Below are positions 10,422-21,321 of a DNA stretch of 46,353 nucleotides, one piece after another (position 1 is the stretch's first letter; each line of letters opens with the position of its first letter). The DNA is from Chara braunii (lineage: Eukaryota > Streptophyta > Charophyceae > Charales > Characeae), in contig BFEA01000473.1 of assembly GCA_003427395.1 (NCBI GenBank), positions 151,206-197,558 on the forward strand, in the 5' to 3' direction. The translations under genes and the position numbers were made by a program. Under the pieces are notes generated by a model that was not told the DNA's origin, did not search any database, and worked only from the letters and a program-made list of their open reading frames with translations.

Positions 10422-12440
10422 AGTGGCGGGGACATGTGAAAGTCCCAAGAAGAAACGGCGGCACCACACGAGGGAAAAGAACAAGGGTCAGGTGCACTGT
10501 CAAGATCGACATCTTGACGACCAAGAATATTAGCACCACTAGTGCAAGCACTAGTGGTAGCAAACGGGAAGGCCAAAAGGAAAAGAAAAAGTAAAGAAAA
10601 CTGAAGTGGGAGGCATGGGAGCAATCCGAAAAATCTGGCATTAGCCTCCCTTAAGAAAATAGAGTCAAATGAGGCCCCGTGTGAAAAATAGGCCTCCGGG
10701 TGAAAATCGGAGTAGGACGGGTCATTATGAGGGAATGATAGGAGTGAGAGGAAGCTCCCATGGACATGAGAAGACCATTATTGCAGTCCGAGATATAACG
10801 GACTGCACCTTGGGCATAGGAAGGGCCAAAACTAAGAGGAAGGGGCCAGAAAAGGGCCTTAACGGCCACTTGACACTAGGCATGCTAGAAAAAAAAGAGA
10901 AAAGAAAAAAAAATGTGAGAGAATAAGACAAAAAGAGTAAGAGTGAGTGAGTGAGTTGACCGTCAGTAGGGACTACCACAAGTAGGGACTGGTGCGTCCC
11001 TACTGTCCAAGAAATGAGGAAAAAGAAAGAAAAGAAAAGAGAAAAGAAAAGAGAAAAGAAAAGAAAAGAGAAAAAGGCCTTAACGGTGAAAAACGGTCAC
11101 TTGGGGAGATTCATCCGTGACCAGATTCATTCTGGAATATGGCGGTTACAAAGGACTTTGATTTTCTTTGATTTTTGCAGAGAAAATAAAAAAAAATCAA
11201 GGCCTCATGCAACCGGAATAAAACGGATTACATGCATGAGGAGAAACACATGTTTTAGGTGCATTCGGAGCCAAAATTAAGTCCGGATGCACTTGGGAAT
11301 TGACCGTTTCTTTTTCTTTTGAGTAGGGGCTAGTTGTGGGGCATTGGGGTTAGGAAATTGACCCTTATTGCAGTCTGAGTTGCAACGGACTGCATGAGGG
11401 AGGGAAAACACATGTTCTAGGAGCATCCGGAGCCAATATTGAGCCCGGATGCACTTACAAATTTAACGCTTCATTCTCTTTTAGCATGGGGCAAGTTGTG
11501 GGGCTGTGGGACTAGAAAGATGACCATGACTGCAATCTGAGAAATAACGGACTGCATGGGGGGTGCCTAGGCTAAGGGAAAATGAGCCACGGCAAGCCCG
11601 GAAGGCTAGAAAAAAGCGATTTCGACATGAGGCAAGTGAAGACGGTAAACGACAACCGTGAGATGAGATCTCATGGCCTAGAAAAATCAGCACACATGTA
11701 GAGATGATGGGACCACTAAAGGCAAGGGGGCCGCAAAAATAAAAATGGGACACCATCCGGAATGTTGTCGGGAATCAAGTGGGTCCAAATAATAAAAGTC
11801 GAAAAACGGGACGCACGTCGGCGGGACAAGAAAATAGAAATAGCATAGAGGAAAGTGGCGGGGACTTGGGGTGTCCCAAGGGGACCATGAGCAAGCACAG
11901 GGAATTGTGCAAGCAAACGGCACCGTCGAGATCAAGGATCTAGACGGTGGAAAATATTAGCTCCACCAAGTGCAAACACTAGTGGGGGCAAGTGGGAGAG
12001 TCATAAGAGAAAATAAAGTAAAATAATGGGGTTGGGAGGGCTGCCCAGCAGTCCGAGATATCTCGGACTAGCTAGGCATGAGAAAAGAGAGCCTCAAGAG
12101 GCTCAACATGAGAAAAAGGTTGTCCTTAGAAAATCAAAGCAAATGGGGCTCAAGATTGGACAAACGTAAGCAAAACGGAGCCCTCTAGGAGCATGGGGTT
12201 GACATTGTTGGAATCCGAGATATAATGTTCAAGTAACAACCATGAATCTGGCCTTGAATAAGGTACTAGGGCCTAGAAAGAGGGTGCACAACAGTTTGAC
12301 ACTTGTCATAACTGAGATAAAAGAAAAGAAAGAAAAATGAGAGAGAAATGAGGACGAATGAGACAAAAAGGGAAAAAAGAGTGGAGGAGAGTGTGCCGGC
12401 CTATTGGGACCTGCACAGTAGGGACTGGCAGGTCCCAACT
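10422..12440 (+). repeat. Two related ~1.43-kb modules inside the LTR
   Basis: The block starting GTGGCGGGGACATG at about 10422 is matched by GTGGCGGGGACTTG at about 11853. Parallel elements follow in the same order: an AAGATC-type hairpin; AATATTAG followed by an inverted repeat around CACTAGTG; an AAAG/AAAT-rich line; a CCGAGATATAA hairpin; TTTGACACTTG or CTTGACACT; a long AAAGAAAAG run; and a GTAGGGACT hairpin. The similarity is partial, so the duplication is old and predates the split of the three LTR copies. Confidence 0.65.
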
Positions 12441-13040
12441 GTGACCTCATCCCTCCTAGAATGAGGGAGGGCAATCCGCATCGTAGAGACTCTCAATAAA
12501 ATCTGAATTAAAAAGCAGAAAATGAGAGAAAATGCAAAAAGGAAGTGGCCGGTTTTCTTTTTGACCATGGATCTGAGATCAGATCTCATGGTGGAGAGGA
12601 ACTAGCCGTTTTTTGTGGGCCAGCTCAAAACGGCTAGCTCCGGAATGAGGTGGCAGCCCAAAATGGAAAGAAACAAAAGAGGGAAAATGACGAAACTGTG
12701 CATTTGGCCCAAAAAGAAAGCCAAATGCACCAAAAATTGAAAAAGTGGACTTAGGGGCTCAAAATTGAAGCAAGGGCTACTAGGGGGTGACACAGATTAT
12801 TGCTGACCTTGGATCTCAACCAGATCCAAGGCTGAAAAGGTGTCGTTGCATGAAAAAATATCTCGGCCTACCAAAAATGAGGTACAAACTGAAAAAATCG
12901 AAAAAATGGCGCACAAGGCCTTTTTCTTTAAAGCAAAATTGCCCCTTGGGCATTAGGACCCAAGGAGGCAGCATTTGTGAGGCAAAAAGGAGGCCCGAGT
13001 AGGCCAAGAGGCAATCCGAGTTGGTACCAACCACTCGGAC
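10499..13040. repeat. Array of perfect and near-perfect stem-loops in the 5' LTR
   Basis: At least thirteen inverted repeats in about 2.5 kb. Examples (arm/arm): 10499-10506/10511-10518 (8 bp); 10535-10545/10548-10558 (11 bp); 10782-10790/10799-10807 (9 bp, TGCAGTCCG); 10964-10973/10996-11005 (10 bp); 11259-11269/11282-11292 (11 bp, one wobble); 11369-11377/11386-11394; palindrome 12050-12069 (AGTCCGAGATATCTCGGACT); 12404-12414/12428-12438 (11 bp); about 12565-12591; 12602-12612/12627-12637 (11 bp, CTAGCCGTTTT); 12698-12708/12720-12730 (11 bp, GTGCATTTGGC); 12807-12816/12822-12831 (10 bp, CCTTGGATCT). Most recur at matching places in the LTRs at 358 and 34659, several with pairing kept despite base changes. 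Whether they act as RNA folds, DNA cruciforms or protein sites is unknown. Confidence 0.85.
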
Positions 13041-13635
13041 TGCATGTACTTGGCCAAAAAGAGGCTCGGGTACCTCCAGAAAGGCCTAATAGTGGAATTT
13101 TGCCTTGGGGGTACCTCGGTTCACCTCAAGGCTCATGGGGACGCTTATGGGCAGGCCGGACTGCTGGTTTTAGCCTACATAAGCTGGGAATTCAGTCCAC
13201 CACTTTCACAATTGCATAAGGAGTGCCCATGCAGCCCAAGTGAGCTCATAAGAGCACTCTTTCACTTCGAGAGAGGAGAGGAGATCCCAAGCTAGTTTGG
13301 GAGCTTGGTGGAGGCCATTAGCTAGGGAGAGGAGCTCTAGACACTAGAGGTAGTGAGGCTGGCACTAGGGGAGGTGATCCGCCATAGCCCCCTGGGTGTG
13401 AGGAAAAGAGAGAGGCTAGAGGGAGCCCCATTAGCTCTCCTAGAGGGGAGGACTCCATAGCCATGGTGATGGGAGCTTGAGGCAACTTGGAAAGAGGTGA
13501 GAAAAGAAGAAGAGAGGCTTGAAGAAGGAGGGAGCCATAGCCAAGGAGGAGTTGTGCAAGGAGGAGGACAGCCTCATCAAGATTGAGACTCCATCTCCAA
13601 GACACTAACAAGGTGAGTGAAAGGAAAAGGATGCA

Positions 13636-13790
13636 TCTTCTTCTTCATTTTCTTCTTCATCTCCTTCTTCTTCTTCTTCTTCTTCTTCTTCTTCCTCTTT
13701 TCCTCTTCTTCTACATCTCCTTCTTCTTCTTCTTCCTCCTCTCCTTTTCTTCATCTTCTTCATCTTCTTCTTCTTCTTGGGATACTTGAA
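13636..13790 (+). repeat. Pyrimidine (TTC-rich) tract of the 5' LTR
   Basis: Nearly pure pyrimidine stretch dominated by CTT units, same place as in the other LTRs. Reading frames here are compositional artefacts. Confidence 0.9.
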
Positions 13791-13799
13791 CTCTTGATT

Positions 13800-15289
13800 C
13801 TTCACTCACATACTAGTAGGTAGTGTTCCGATTCTTCTATGGATGATCTTATGTTGGTTACTTATGATTTGGGCTACTCAAACTCTTGTTTTTCACTCAC
13901 ACACTAGTAGGTAGTGATCCGATTCTTCTATGGATGATGTCATGTAGGTTACTTGAGATTTGGGTTATTCAATCTCTTGTTTTTCATTCACACACTAGTA
14001 GGTAGTGCTACGATTTTTCTATCGATGATCTCTTGTTGGTTACTTGTGATTTGGACTACTCAAACTCTTGTTTTTCACTCACACACTAGTAGGTAGTGCT
14101 CCGATTCTTCTATGGATGATCTCATATTGGATACTTGTGATTTGGGTTACTCAAACTCTTGTTTTTCACTCACACACTAGTAGGTAGTGCTCCGATTCTT
14201 CTATGGATGATCTCATGTTGGTTATACTTGTGATTTGGGCTACTCAATCTCTTGTTTTTCATTCACACACTAGTAGGTAGTGCTCCGATTCTTCTATGGA
14301 TGATCTTCTGTTGGTTACTTGTGATTTGGGCTACTCAAACCCTCGTTTCTCACTCACACACTAGTAGGTAGTGCTCCGATTCTTCTATGGATAATGTCAT
14401 GATGGTTACTTGTGATTTGGGCTACTCAATCTCTTGTTTTTCATTCACACACTTGTAGGTAGTGCACCGCTACTTCCATGGATGATCTTTGATGCAGTCT
14501 TGGTGATCTAGCCTACTCACACTCATGCTTTTCACTCACACACTTGTAGGTCACACACTACTAGGTACTGCACCGCTACTTCCATGGATGATCTTTGATG
14601 CAATCTTGGTGATCTTGCCTACTCACACTCATGCTTTTCACTCACACACTAGTAGGTAGTGCACCGCTACTTCCATGGATGATCTTTGATGCAATTTTGG
14701 TGATCTAGCCTACTCACACTCATGCTTTTCAGTCACACACTAGTAGGTAGTGCACCACTACTTCTATGGACGATCTTTCATGCAATCTTGGTGATCTGGC
14801 CTACTCAAACTCATGCTTTTCACTCACACACTAGTAGGTAGTGCACCGCTACTTCCATGGATGATCTGTGATGCAATCTTGGTGATCTAGCCTGCTCAAG
14901 TTCATGCTTTTCACTCACACACTTGTAGGTAGTGCACCGCTACTTCCATGGATGAGCTTCGATGCAATCTTGGTGATCTAGCCTACTCACACTCATGCTT
15001 TTAGTCACATACTTGTAGGTAGTGCACCGCTACTTCTATGGATGATGTTTGATACAATCTTGGTGATCAAGCCCACTCAAGTTCATGCCTTTCACTCACA
15101 CACTAATAGGAAGTGCACCGCTTCTTTCATGGATGACCTTCGGTTCAACCTTGGTGATCTAGCTTACTTAGACTCTTGCTTTTACTCACATTAGTAGTAG
15201 GATGTGGTTCGATTCCTCCATGAATAGATCTTTGCTCAAATCTTTGTGCTTGATCTTGTTAGACTCTTGCCTTCACTCACATGATAATA
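13800..15289 (+). repeat. 91-bp tandem array in the 5' LTR
   Basis: Units share CACTCACACACTAGTAGGTA and a CCGATTCTTCTATGGATGAT (first subfamily, to about 14460) or CCGCTACTTCCATGGATGAT (second subfamily) core. The 91-bp period was measured on the equivalent array of the 3' LTR (landmarks 38751, 38842, 38933 and 39391, 39482). There are roughly sixteen units. No coding capacity is seen. Confidence 0.9.
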
Positions 15290-16320
15290 GGTGATGTTCC
15301 GGTTCTTATTCGATGATCTCTCCTCTATGTGCATGTGCTTTCCACTAGATCTAGCTTCACATTGTCAAGTTCATGCTTGATGTGATGTTCTGGATCTTAC
15401 TTAGTTGATCTCTTCTCTATGTGCATGTGCTTTCCACTAGATCTAGCTTCTCATTGTCAAGTTTATGCTTGATGTGATGTTCCGGATCTTACTTAGATGA
15501 TCTCTCCTCTATGTGCATGTGCTTTCCACAAGATCTAGCTTCTCATTGTCGTGTTCATGTGTGTTGTGATGTTCTGAATTTTACTTAGTTGATCTCTTCT
15601 CTATGTGCATGTGTTTTCCACTAAGTTTAGCTTCTCATTGTCATGTTCATATGTGTTGTCATGTTTCGGATCTTACTTAGATGATCTCTCCTCTATGTGT
15701 ATGTGCTTTCCACTAGATCTAGCTTCCCATTGTCATGTTCATGTATGTTGCGATGTTCCGGTTCTTACTTAGTTGATCTCTCCCTTCTATGCATGTGCTT
15801 TCCACTAGTTCTAGCTTCTCATTGTCAAAGTTCATGTATGTTGTGATGTCCCGGTTCCTACATGGTTGATCTCTCCTCTATGGACATGTGTTTTCCAATA
15901 GATCTAGTTTCTCATTGTCATGTTCATATGCGTTGTGGTGTTCCGGTTCGTGCTTAGTTAATCTCTCCTCTATGTGGATGTGCTTTCCACTAGTTCTAGC
16001 TTCTCATTGTCATGTTCATGTATGTTGAGATGTTCCGGTTCTTACTTAGTTGATCTCTCCCCTATGTGCATGTGCTTTCCACTAGTTCTAGCTTCTCATT
16101 GTCAAAGTTCATGTATGTTGTGATGTTCTGGTTCCTACTTGGTTGATCTCTCCTCTATGTGCATATGCTTTTCACTAATTATCAAGTTCATTTGTGTTGT
16201 GATGTTCCGGTTCCTACTTAGTTGATCTTTCCTCCATGAGCATGTGCTTTTCGCCAGTCCTAGTTTGTCATTGGCAAGTTCATGTGCGTTATAGTATTTG
16301 GTTAATACTTGGTTGATCTT
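15290..16320 (+). repeat. ~92-95-bp tandem array in the 5' LTR
   Basis: About eleven units containing GATGTTCCGGTTCTTACTTA, CTCTATGTGCATGTGCTTTC and TCATTGTCA. It resembles the array of LTR copy 1 (shared TTCCGGTTCT). It is absent from the 3' LTR, where unrelated sequence (39838-40186) takes its place. Confidence 0.85.
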
Positions 16321-16387
16321 TTACTATGGGATGGGTGACCGACATTTGACTGCTACTACCGGTGATTACTTGATTAGGATTTGAAAT

Positions 16388-16550
16388 TGCTTCTCTCTCT
16401 CTTTCTCCCTCTCTCTCTTTCTCTTTCTCTCTCCCTCTCTTCTCTCTCTCTCTCTCTATCTCTCTCTCTCACTTTCTCTCTCCTCCCCCTCCACCACACT
16501 TTGTCTCCCCCTTCACCTTGCCCCCCTCTCTCCCTTCCTCTCACTTGGCA
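16388..16550 (+). repeat. CT-rich low-complexity run
   Basis: Impure (CT)n and CTC-rich sequence after the GGGATGGGTGACCGACATTT line, at the place of the (CT)n run of LTR copy 1. It is followed by a 43-bp direct duplication (about 16568-16640) carrying TTACAATGCCAGGGTGTGAA. No gene is seen. Confidence 0.85.
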
Positions 16551-16814
16551 TATGACTAACCCTTCTCCCCTCACTTGTTACAATGCCAGGGTGTGAACAG
16601 TTTCTCCCCTCACTTGTTACAATGCCAGGGTGTGAACAGTAAAAGGAGGATCAAACCTCACTTGGTGGAGAGAGAGGGCAAGGGAAGGGTAGCCGGTCCC
16701 TTGCGTCACCAAGAAGGCAAAGAAAAAGGACGTTGGAAAAGTGGAAAAGGACGAGTTCCGGAGAAAGGTCAGTTCGACTCCACCATTTCCCCAACTGCAT
16801 GACTATGAGAAGAG

Positions 16815-17655
16815 GATGGACTGATTGAGCAAAGAAAAGGGAACAAAGAACAGCCAAAGAGTTTGAAAAGATAGGCATGTGGGAAGGGCTATGTGTTGAC
16901 CCCCATCGGGGGATTGTATGGATTTTTGCTTTGTGTGGGATTGTGCAAGTAAGTGAAGGCTAAGGATGCCTTGAGAGGGATAGGGCCGGGAGGAACCGGG
17001 CATCAAAATGAAAAGGGAAGAGGGGCAAAGGGGTTACGGGACCCTTAGCATAAAGCCAACCCATGGGAATGACCTTTGCGCTCGAGATTTGGGGTGTGAA
17101 CGAGGGAAGGGCGTGCAATCTTGCCAAGGGAAATTGAAGTTATGTGTGCATGCATGTAAAAGCCCCGAAAAGACTAAGGGGCCTGCTTGAATAAGTTGAG
17201 TGTGAATTATGAGACCCGAGGGGTGCATAGAGGCGAGGGGGAGGACGGCTTCGCCGCACCCCGATGATGTCGTAGGAACACAAAGTTTAGGGGAATGGTG
17301 CGCGGCCTAAGGATGACGCTTAGTCTACGCACAAAAGAAGAAAACTCTCAAAGAACCCATGGACCGCCTGCGTATTGGAAGGAGCAATTGCTTGAGAACA
17401 CGAACAAGAATCGAAAAAAAAATAGCGCTACGGACTGACCAGCGAGACTACCACCCGGCGTGAGGGTTGAGCTACATCCCCAATGTCAAAGCTCTCTCGC
17501 GCGATGGCCCACCCCATCCATCTCAAAGCACTAGGTGGGGGTGACCCTGGGACGAACGGTCCGCGCCCTGAGCATGAGCGTGGGCAGGCCGAGCCAATTG
17601 GGACCTGCAGTGGGTTCGACTAAGGCTCGAAAGTCTACCAGGGTTTGGCCCTACA
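16815..17655 (+). repeat. Conserved 3' segment of the LTR
   Basis: Matches 40187-40888 of the 3' LTR from ACTGATTGAGCAAAGAAA onwards. Best kept are the CGTATTGGAAGGAGCA line and the block holding ACATCCCCAATGTCAAAGCT and CTCTCTCGCGCGATGG (17440-17530 and 40675-40745). It is the least repetitive part of the LTR, and by position would include the U5 side. No convincing ORF is present; several short frames differ between copies. Confidence 0.7.
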
Positions 17656-19399
17656 AAAATGGTGAAGGTGTCGGGTATTGGGTTAAATTGACCCTTGCGA
17701 TTCCCACGGGGGCACCCGACGCATTGACGTGTACACAACCCAAGATAAGGAAAATGGACTTGTGCTTGCTCTTTCCCTTGTGAGAAATCAGATTTAAGAA
17801 TGGTTGGGCACATGGCATGGCCAGGTCTGGAGGTATAACATGCATGCTATGCACTTGATCAGTCGTTCCCTTGTGGAATGGCTCTAGCCCTCCTTCGTCG
17901 GGTGCTGATGCTCGCCAGTCCGGGGAAGCCTTGGGCAAGTCGCTGGTCGACCCTTCCTCTTCGTATGAAAGAAGGGCTCCGGTTACCTGGTAGGCGGTTG
18001 GTGCTCCGACTTAGGCCGGGTTCCAATGAAAATCCCGCGGTAGAGTGATCCGACCGAACGGGTGCCCTTCTATCTTCTTCTTTGAGCCCAGTGGGCTCAT
18101 GCACTTTGCACTTTTTTTTTTTTTGAAATGCTTGAAGGAACCAACATGAACACAACGGGTCATCAAGAAGGAACAATCCCGCCCTATGAAAGGACAGATA
18201 AGTGAAGAGAAAGGGAATGAAGGGAGTTGCTAGACTCCAAGGAAAACTAGCTCACCTTTGAAGACTCTCACGAGAAGGAACCAACCACTATGTATGAAAA
18301 TAGGGGGAGTGACACTCATTGTCCTGAGAGAAAAATGTGAGTTATGGGTAGGAAGCGCAGGGAGCACCAAGGGAAAGGCACTTGTATTCTACGTGTCCCA
18401 CTTGGGACTTGTGTTTGCATGATGGGATTTGAGCGTCTTGCCTTTCGGAAGGAAAGGATGGGTCTGCACCGGCCGGTGCGGGTTGCGAAACGTCGCTCTC
18501 TTTTTGTAGGTTGCCTTGTATTCGTAAGTGGAGGTAAGGCCACCGAGCTATCGGACGAGAGTTTGTCACGCCGGTTGATTAGTAGCATTCCCGTTCGAGC
18601 GGTGACGAGCTTTGCTCGATAATCTGTCGGGCGGGGTGCGAAACGTCTCCTCAGGCAGGGCTTAGCCTGTTGGTTGGCGGGGGGAGTACCACTGCATGCG
18701 GACAAAGACGGAGCCTCGGGGACGATTAGTAGCTTCTCGTAGCATGGTTTGGGAAAGGCTGATTCTTGTCGGACCGATGGAAGTGAATGCCCGGACGGGT
18801 GACTTTTGTCTCTGTATTTAGGCACACGGGGTAACCCTCGATGTCGGTATGGATGTGCAAGAGAGGCAAGACGGGATGGGGTATTCTGGGCACAAGGAAA
18901 TGACTAACGCCTTGCCGGAACTTGGGTACAGCGCTCGCGACGGTTGAGTTGCGCTTGAGGTATGGGATAAAACTCCACCGATAGTTCTCGCGGAGAGACC
19001 ATATTGGGAAAAGGCCGGTGAGGAGATGACCGACCCGTATGTGAGATTGCCTGATTTTTTTTATCTGTTCCCCCTCTGTAAAGATTGATTGAGCTTGGAT
19101 TGTTAGATGGGACATATTTTTAAGTCTATTTCCCCCCCCATCTAAGTCCACACGAGTGAGAGATGATCGGAAGGAAGGAGGATAGAGGTCAGCTGGAATG
19201 GAACCAAGAGAAAGAATGTGGGGAAATGGATGGCCGACCGAGGGTATCATGGGAACGAGGTACTTAGGAATGGGGAGGTAAATTAGAGAGACCTTGATGA
19301 GGGATCTGAAATAATTCTCATCTAGGACGAGGGTTGACCTGACCAGAAGGACCGTTTGGTACTCTCTTATGAAAACAGGGGTCGGGTGCTGGAGACAAG
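17656..19399 (+). other. Leader of element 2, no plus-strand gene
   Basis: About 1.7 kb between the LTR and the first sense ORF. A TGG triplet lies at 17660, four bases after the LTR end at 17655, followed by TGAAGGTGTCGGG. This is the right place for a primer-binding site, but I cannot match it to a tRNA 3' end I know. A run of ten or more T lies at about 18110. An antisense open frame covers the right end. Confidence 0.6.
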
Positions 19400-19520
19400 A
19401 TGGCGCGATGGTTGTCTTCCCTGATCTATACCAGCGGCCCGGAAATGCCAGTAGATGTAAAAGATGGGGTGTCGGTCGTCCTCCCGGAAGATGGGACGTG
19501 GACGAACCTTGAACCAACAT
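18726..19520 (-). CDS. Unrecognised antisense open frame in the leader
   Basis: 264 codons open on the minus strand, overlapping the start of ORF A on the other strand by about 120 bp. The product has no motif I recognise and no clear signal peptide. It could be a genuine antisense gene, as reported for some plant giant retroelements, or a chance frame; the sequence is only moderately AT-poor, so 264 codons by chance is unusual but possible. I do not assign a function. Confidence 0.2.
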   Translation of the reverse strand: MLVQGSSTSHLPGGRPTPHLLHLLAFPGRWYRSGKTTIAPSCLQHPTPVFIREYQTVLLVRSTLVLDENYFRSLIKVSLIYLPIPKYLVPMIPSVGHPFPHILSLGSIPADLYPPSFRSSLTRVDLDGGGNRLKNMSHLTIQAQSIFTEGEQIKKIRQSHIRVGHLLTGLFPIWSLRENYRWSFIPYLKRNSTVASAVPKFRQGVSHFLVPRIPHPVLPLLHIHTDIEGYPVCLNTETKVTRPGIHFHRSDKNQPFPNHATRSY

Positions 19521-20211
19521 ATCAAACCGTGATGCTGGAAGGGGAGGACGCGTTTTTGTGGATAGAGACGGTGTGGGCTAATGTCAGCTTGACGAGGTTG
19601 TCGCCAAGCTTAATGGATCTGGAGTTCCGAGGGACAGTGGAAGCCCGGGGGTGGGTCTACTTGTCGCAAGACGGGGAGAATGCTATGGTCATACAGTTTG
19701 CACTCGGGAATACGCCGGACGAATTGTTTAGGAAGGCAGAAGCGGAGGTTGTATGGGCTGCGTGTCAGAAGAGGGAAATGGAAATGGAAAGGGTAGATGT
19801 GCGGGTGGAACTTGGGGATAGAGGAAGCATGAGGCGACCCGTGAGAACCATGCGATGCGTGCTGCCCCCCTTCCTGGTGGAAGCAGTTTTCGGAACCCGG
19901 AGCAGGCTAGTACAGATATGCCAGTCCATGACGAACCTCAGACTATACCAGTGCGCTAAGCAAGACTTCTTTCGGTTGTCGGTAGAAATGGGGCCGTTTG
20001 AGGGGAACTGGACGGAGAGCTGGCCGAGATACTAAACTACCTTAACGTAGACGATGTATTTGTCTCTAGCTCCGTGCATTGGGGGATAGTCTATAGAAAT
20101 GAGGCAATAGGGGACACATTTCTGGAAGGGGTGAAAGAGTTGTTCTATAACGAAGAGGATGACTTCAGCAATGAGTACGAGGATGACGAGATAGAGGACT
20201 GGGACTTCTAA
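19400..20211 (+). pseudogene. ORF A: first of four paralogous upstream proteins, one frameshift
   Basis: Unrecognised protein. The first frame starts at ATG 19400 and stops at 20035 (211 codons). A shift around 20005-20015 restores a frame running to TAA at 20209-20211 with a strongly acidic end (EEDDFSNEYEDDEIEDWDF). The shifted reading is supported by the paralogues: after EMGPFEGN (residues 196-203) copies B and D continue with the same kind of helix that A shows in the new frame (ELAEILNYL). Family landmarks here: VVLPEDGTW (26-34), AFLWIETVW (51-59), GWVYLSQDG (84-92), FALGNTP (100-106), PPFLVEAVFGT (156-166). No known domain, signal peptide or membrane segment is seen. It lies between the LTR and gag, where Ogre-type elements carry an extra ORF1. 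Role unknown. Confidence 0.65.
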
Positions 20212-20269
20212 GGAGGGTGACTTAACTTAGGAAAAATGGGCGGCCTGGTATTGTGCAGGAAGGGGAGAG

Positions 20270-21022
20270 ATGACTAGAGAGGAAAGGATGATGGAATACA
20301 CCTTTAAGGGATGGGAACCAAGGCGACTCAGAGGAGGAATAGAGATGCCTATACCAACAGAAAACGAATGGAGGGGAACCACGTGCGACTGGGTTGGGTT
20401 TGAGGTTGCCCGGGAATTATCATATGTATGGATAGAAGAATTTGGAACCCGATAAGGGAAGAGGAAGGTTGGGACGAGATAGCAGAGGGCAAAGTGGAGT
20501 CGGTCGGAACGATTGTCCTTTCCGAAGATGGGTGGCACCTATTTTGCACTACATTAGCAATGGGATAGGATCCAATGTGGCTTCTAGGGGATGCAGAGGC
20601 ACGAACCCGAAAAGAAGGCAAGAGGTTCGCCAATGAGGGGTGGGACAAAGTTAGTAGCAGAGTTGTGATGGGAGGATGGAGGGAACTCAAGCCTCCCTGC
20701 TTGCGCACAACAGCGTGGGTGCCCGAGTTCGTGGCCGACTGGTTCGGGGGATTCGAGCACATAGCAGACGTGGCCGACTCCATGAGGGAAGTACACAGAA
20801 TGTGTCTGGCTGACCGAGAAATTCTATAGGATTTTCTTAAAATATGGGCCCTTCTACGGCGATAAAGCCAGTGAAGTCATCACCGTCCTAAGGATAGGTA
20901 AGTACGATCGCCGAGAGGTAGACGCGGAGGCTTGGGACGCCATAGTTAGCCGGGAGGCGGCGGCCGCGCCATCCTACGTGGACGATGCCTTTACGCTGTT
21001 TGAGGTACTGTGGTTCGAATAA
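20270..21022 (+). pseudogene. ORF B: second paralogue, broken by stops and shifts
   Basis: Unrecognised, same family as A, C and D. The pieces are: an N-terminal part 20270-20452 (MPIPTENEW, then a Trp-rich line ending at a TAA); a middle part with GTIVLSEDGW followed after a stop by VVMGGWRELKPP and VPEFVADWFGG (to TAG at 20829); and a C-terminal part with KYGPFYGDK, then VSREAAAAPSYVDD, ending at TAA 21020-21022. At least three disablements are visible. It is useful mainly because it aligns with the neighbours and shows the true C-terminal frame of the family. Confidence 0.65.
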
Positions 21023-21321
21023 AGGGACCCGAAAATCGAACACCGCAGGGAAGTCGAAATATGGAGGGTGCATGTGAATTAGGGTGTAGCATAAGAAAAG
21101 GGGGCGTGTACATTAGTTAGTAGGGGATACGAGGGGGTCAAAACGAGAGGAGGTAGCAACACCAAAAAGGGGAAGAAGATTTGTACGTGTATGGGGCAGG
21201 GATAGCAGCAAGAACCGATGTACGATAGGTAGGGAGTGTTGAACGAATAAAGCACAAAAGGCACGGAATCTCGGTGGGTGTAGCAATCGGACTAAGGAAG
21301 CCGGAAAGGAGACATTGCAAG

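Larger units (their letters stand above)
9785..17655 (+). repeat. 5' LTR of element 2 (about 7.9 kb)
   Basis: Starts TGTCGGGACT at the break in the integrase relic. It matches the 3' LTR through GGCCCTACA (17649-17655 here, ending 40888 there), after which the two diverge completely. Parts in order: inverted-repeat field (9787-13040), pyrimidine tract (13636-13790), tandem arrays (13800-16320), CT-rich run (16388-16484), and a conserved segment (about 16815-17655). The right end could instead lie near 17722, where CACCCGACGCA faintly resembles the 3' LTR terminus AGTCCCGACA. Confidence 0.8.

Noticed and set aside
13583-13823. Poly-Leu/Ser/Phe and poly-Lys/Glu frames (also 4205-4517 and 38217-38672)
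   Set aside because: They translate TTC-rich pyrimidine tracts on one strand or the other.
18000-18060. tRNA-like TPsiC word (GGGTTCCAAT)
   Set aside because: No acceptor stem, D arm or anticodon arm can be drawn around it.
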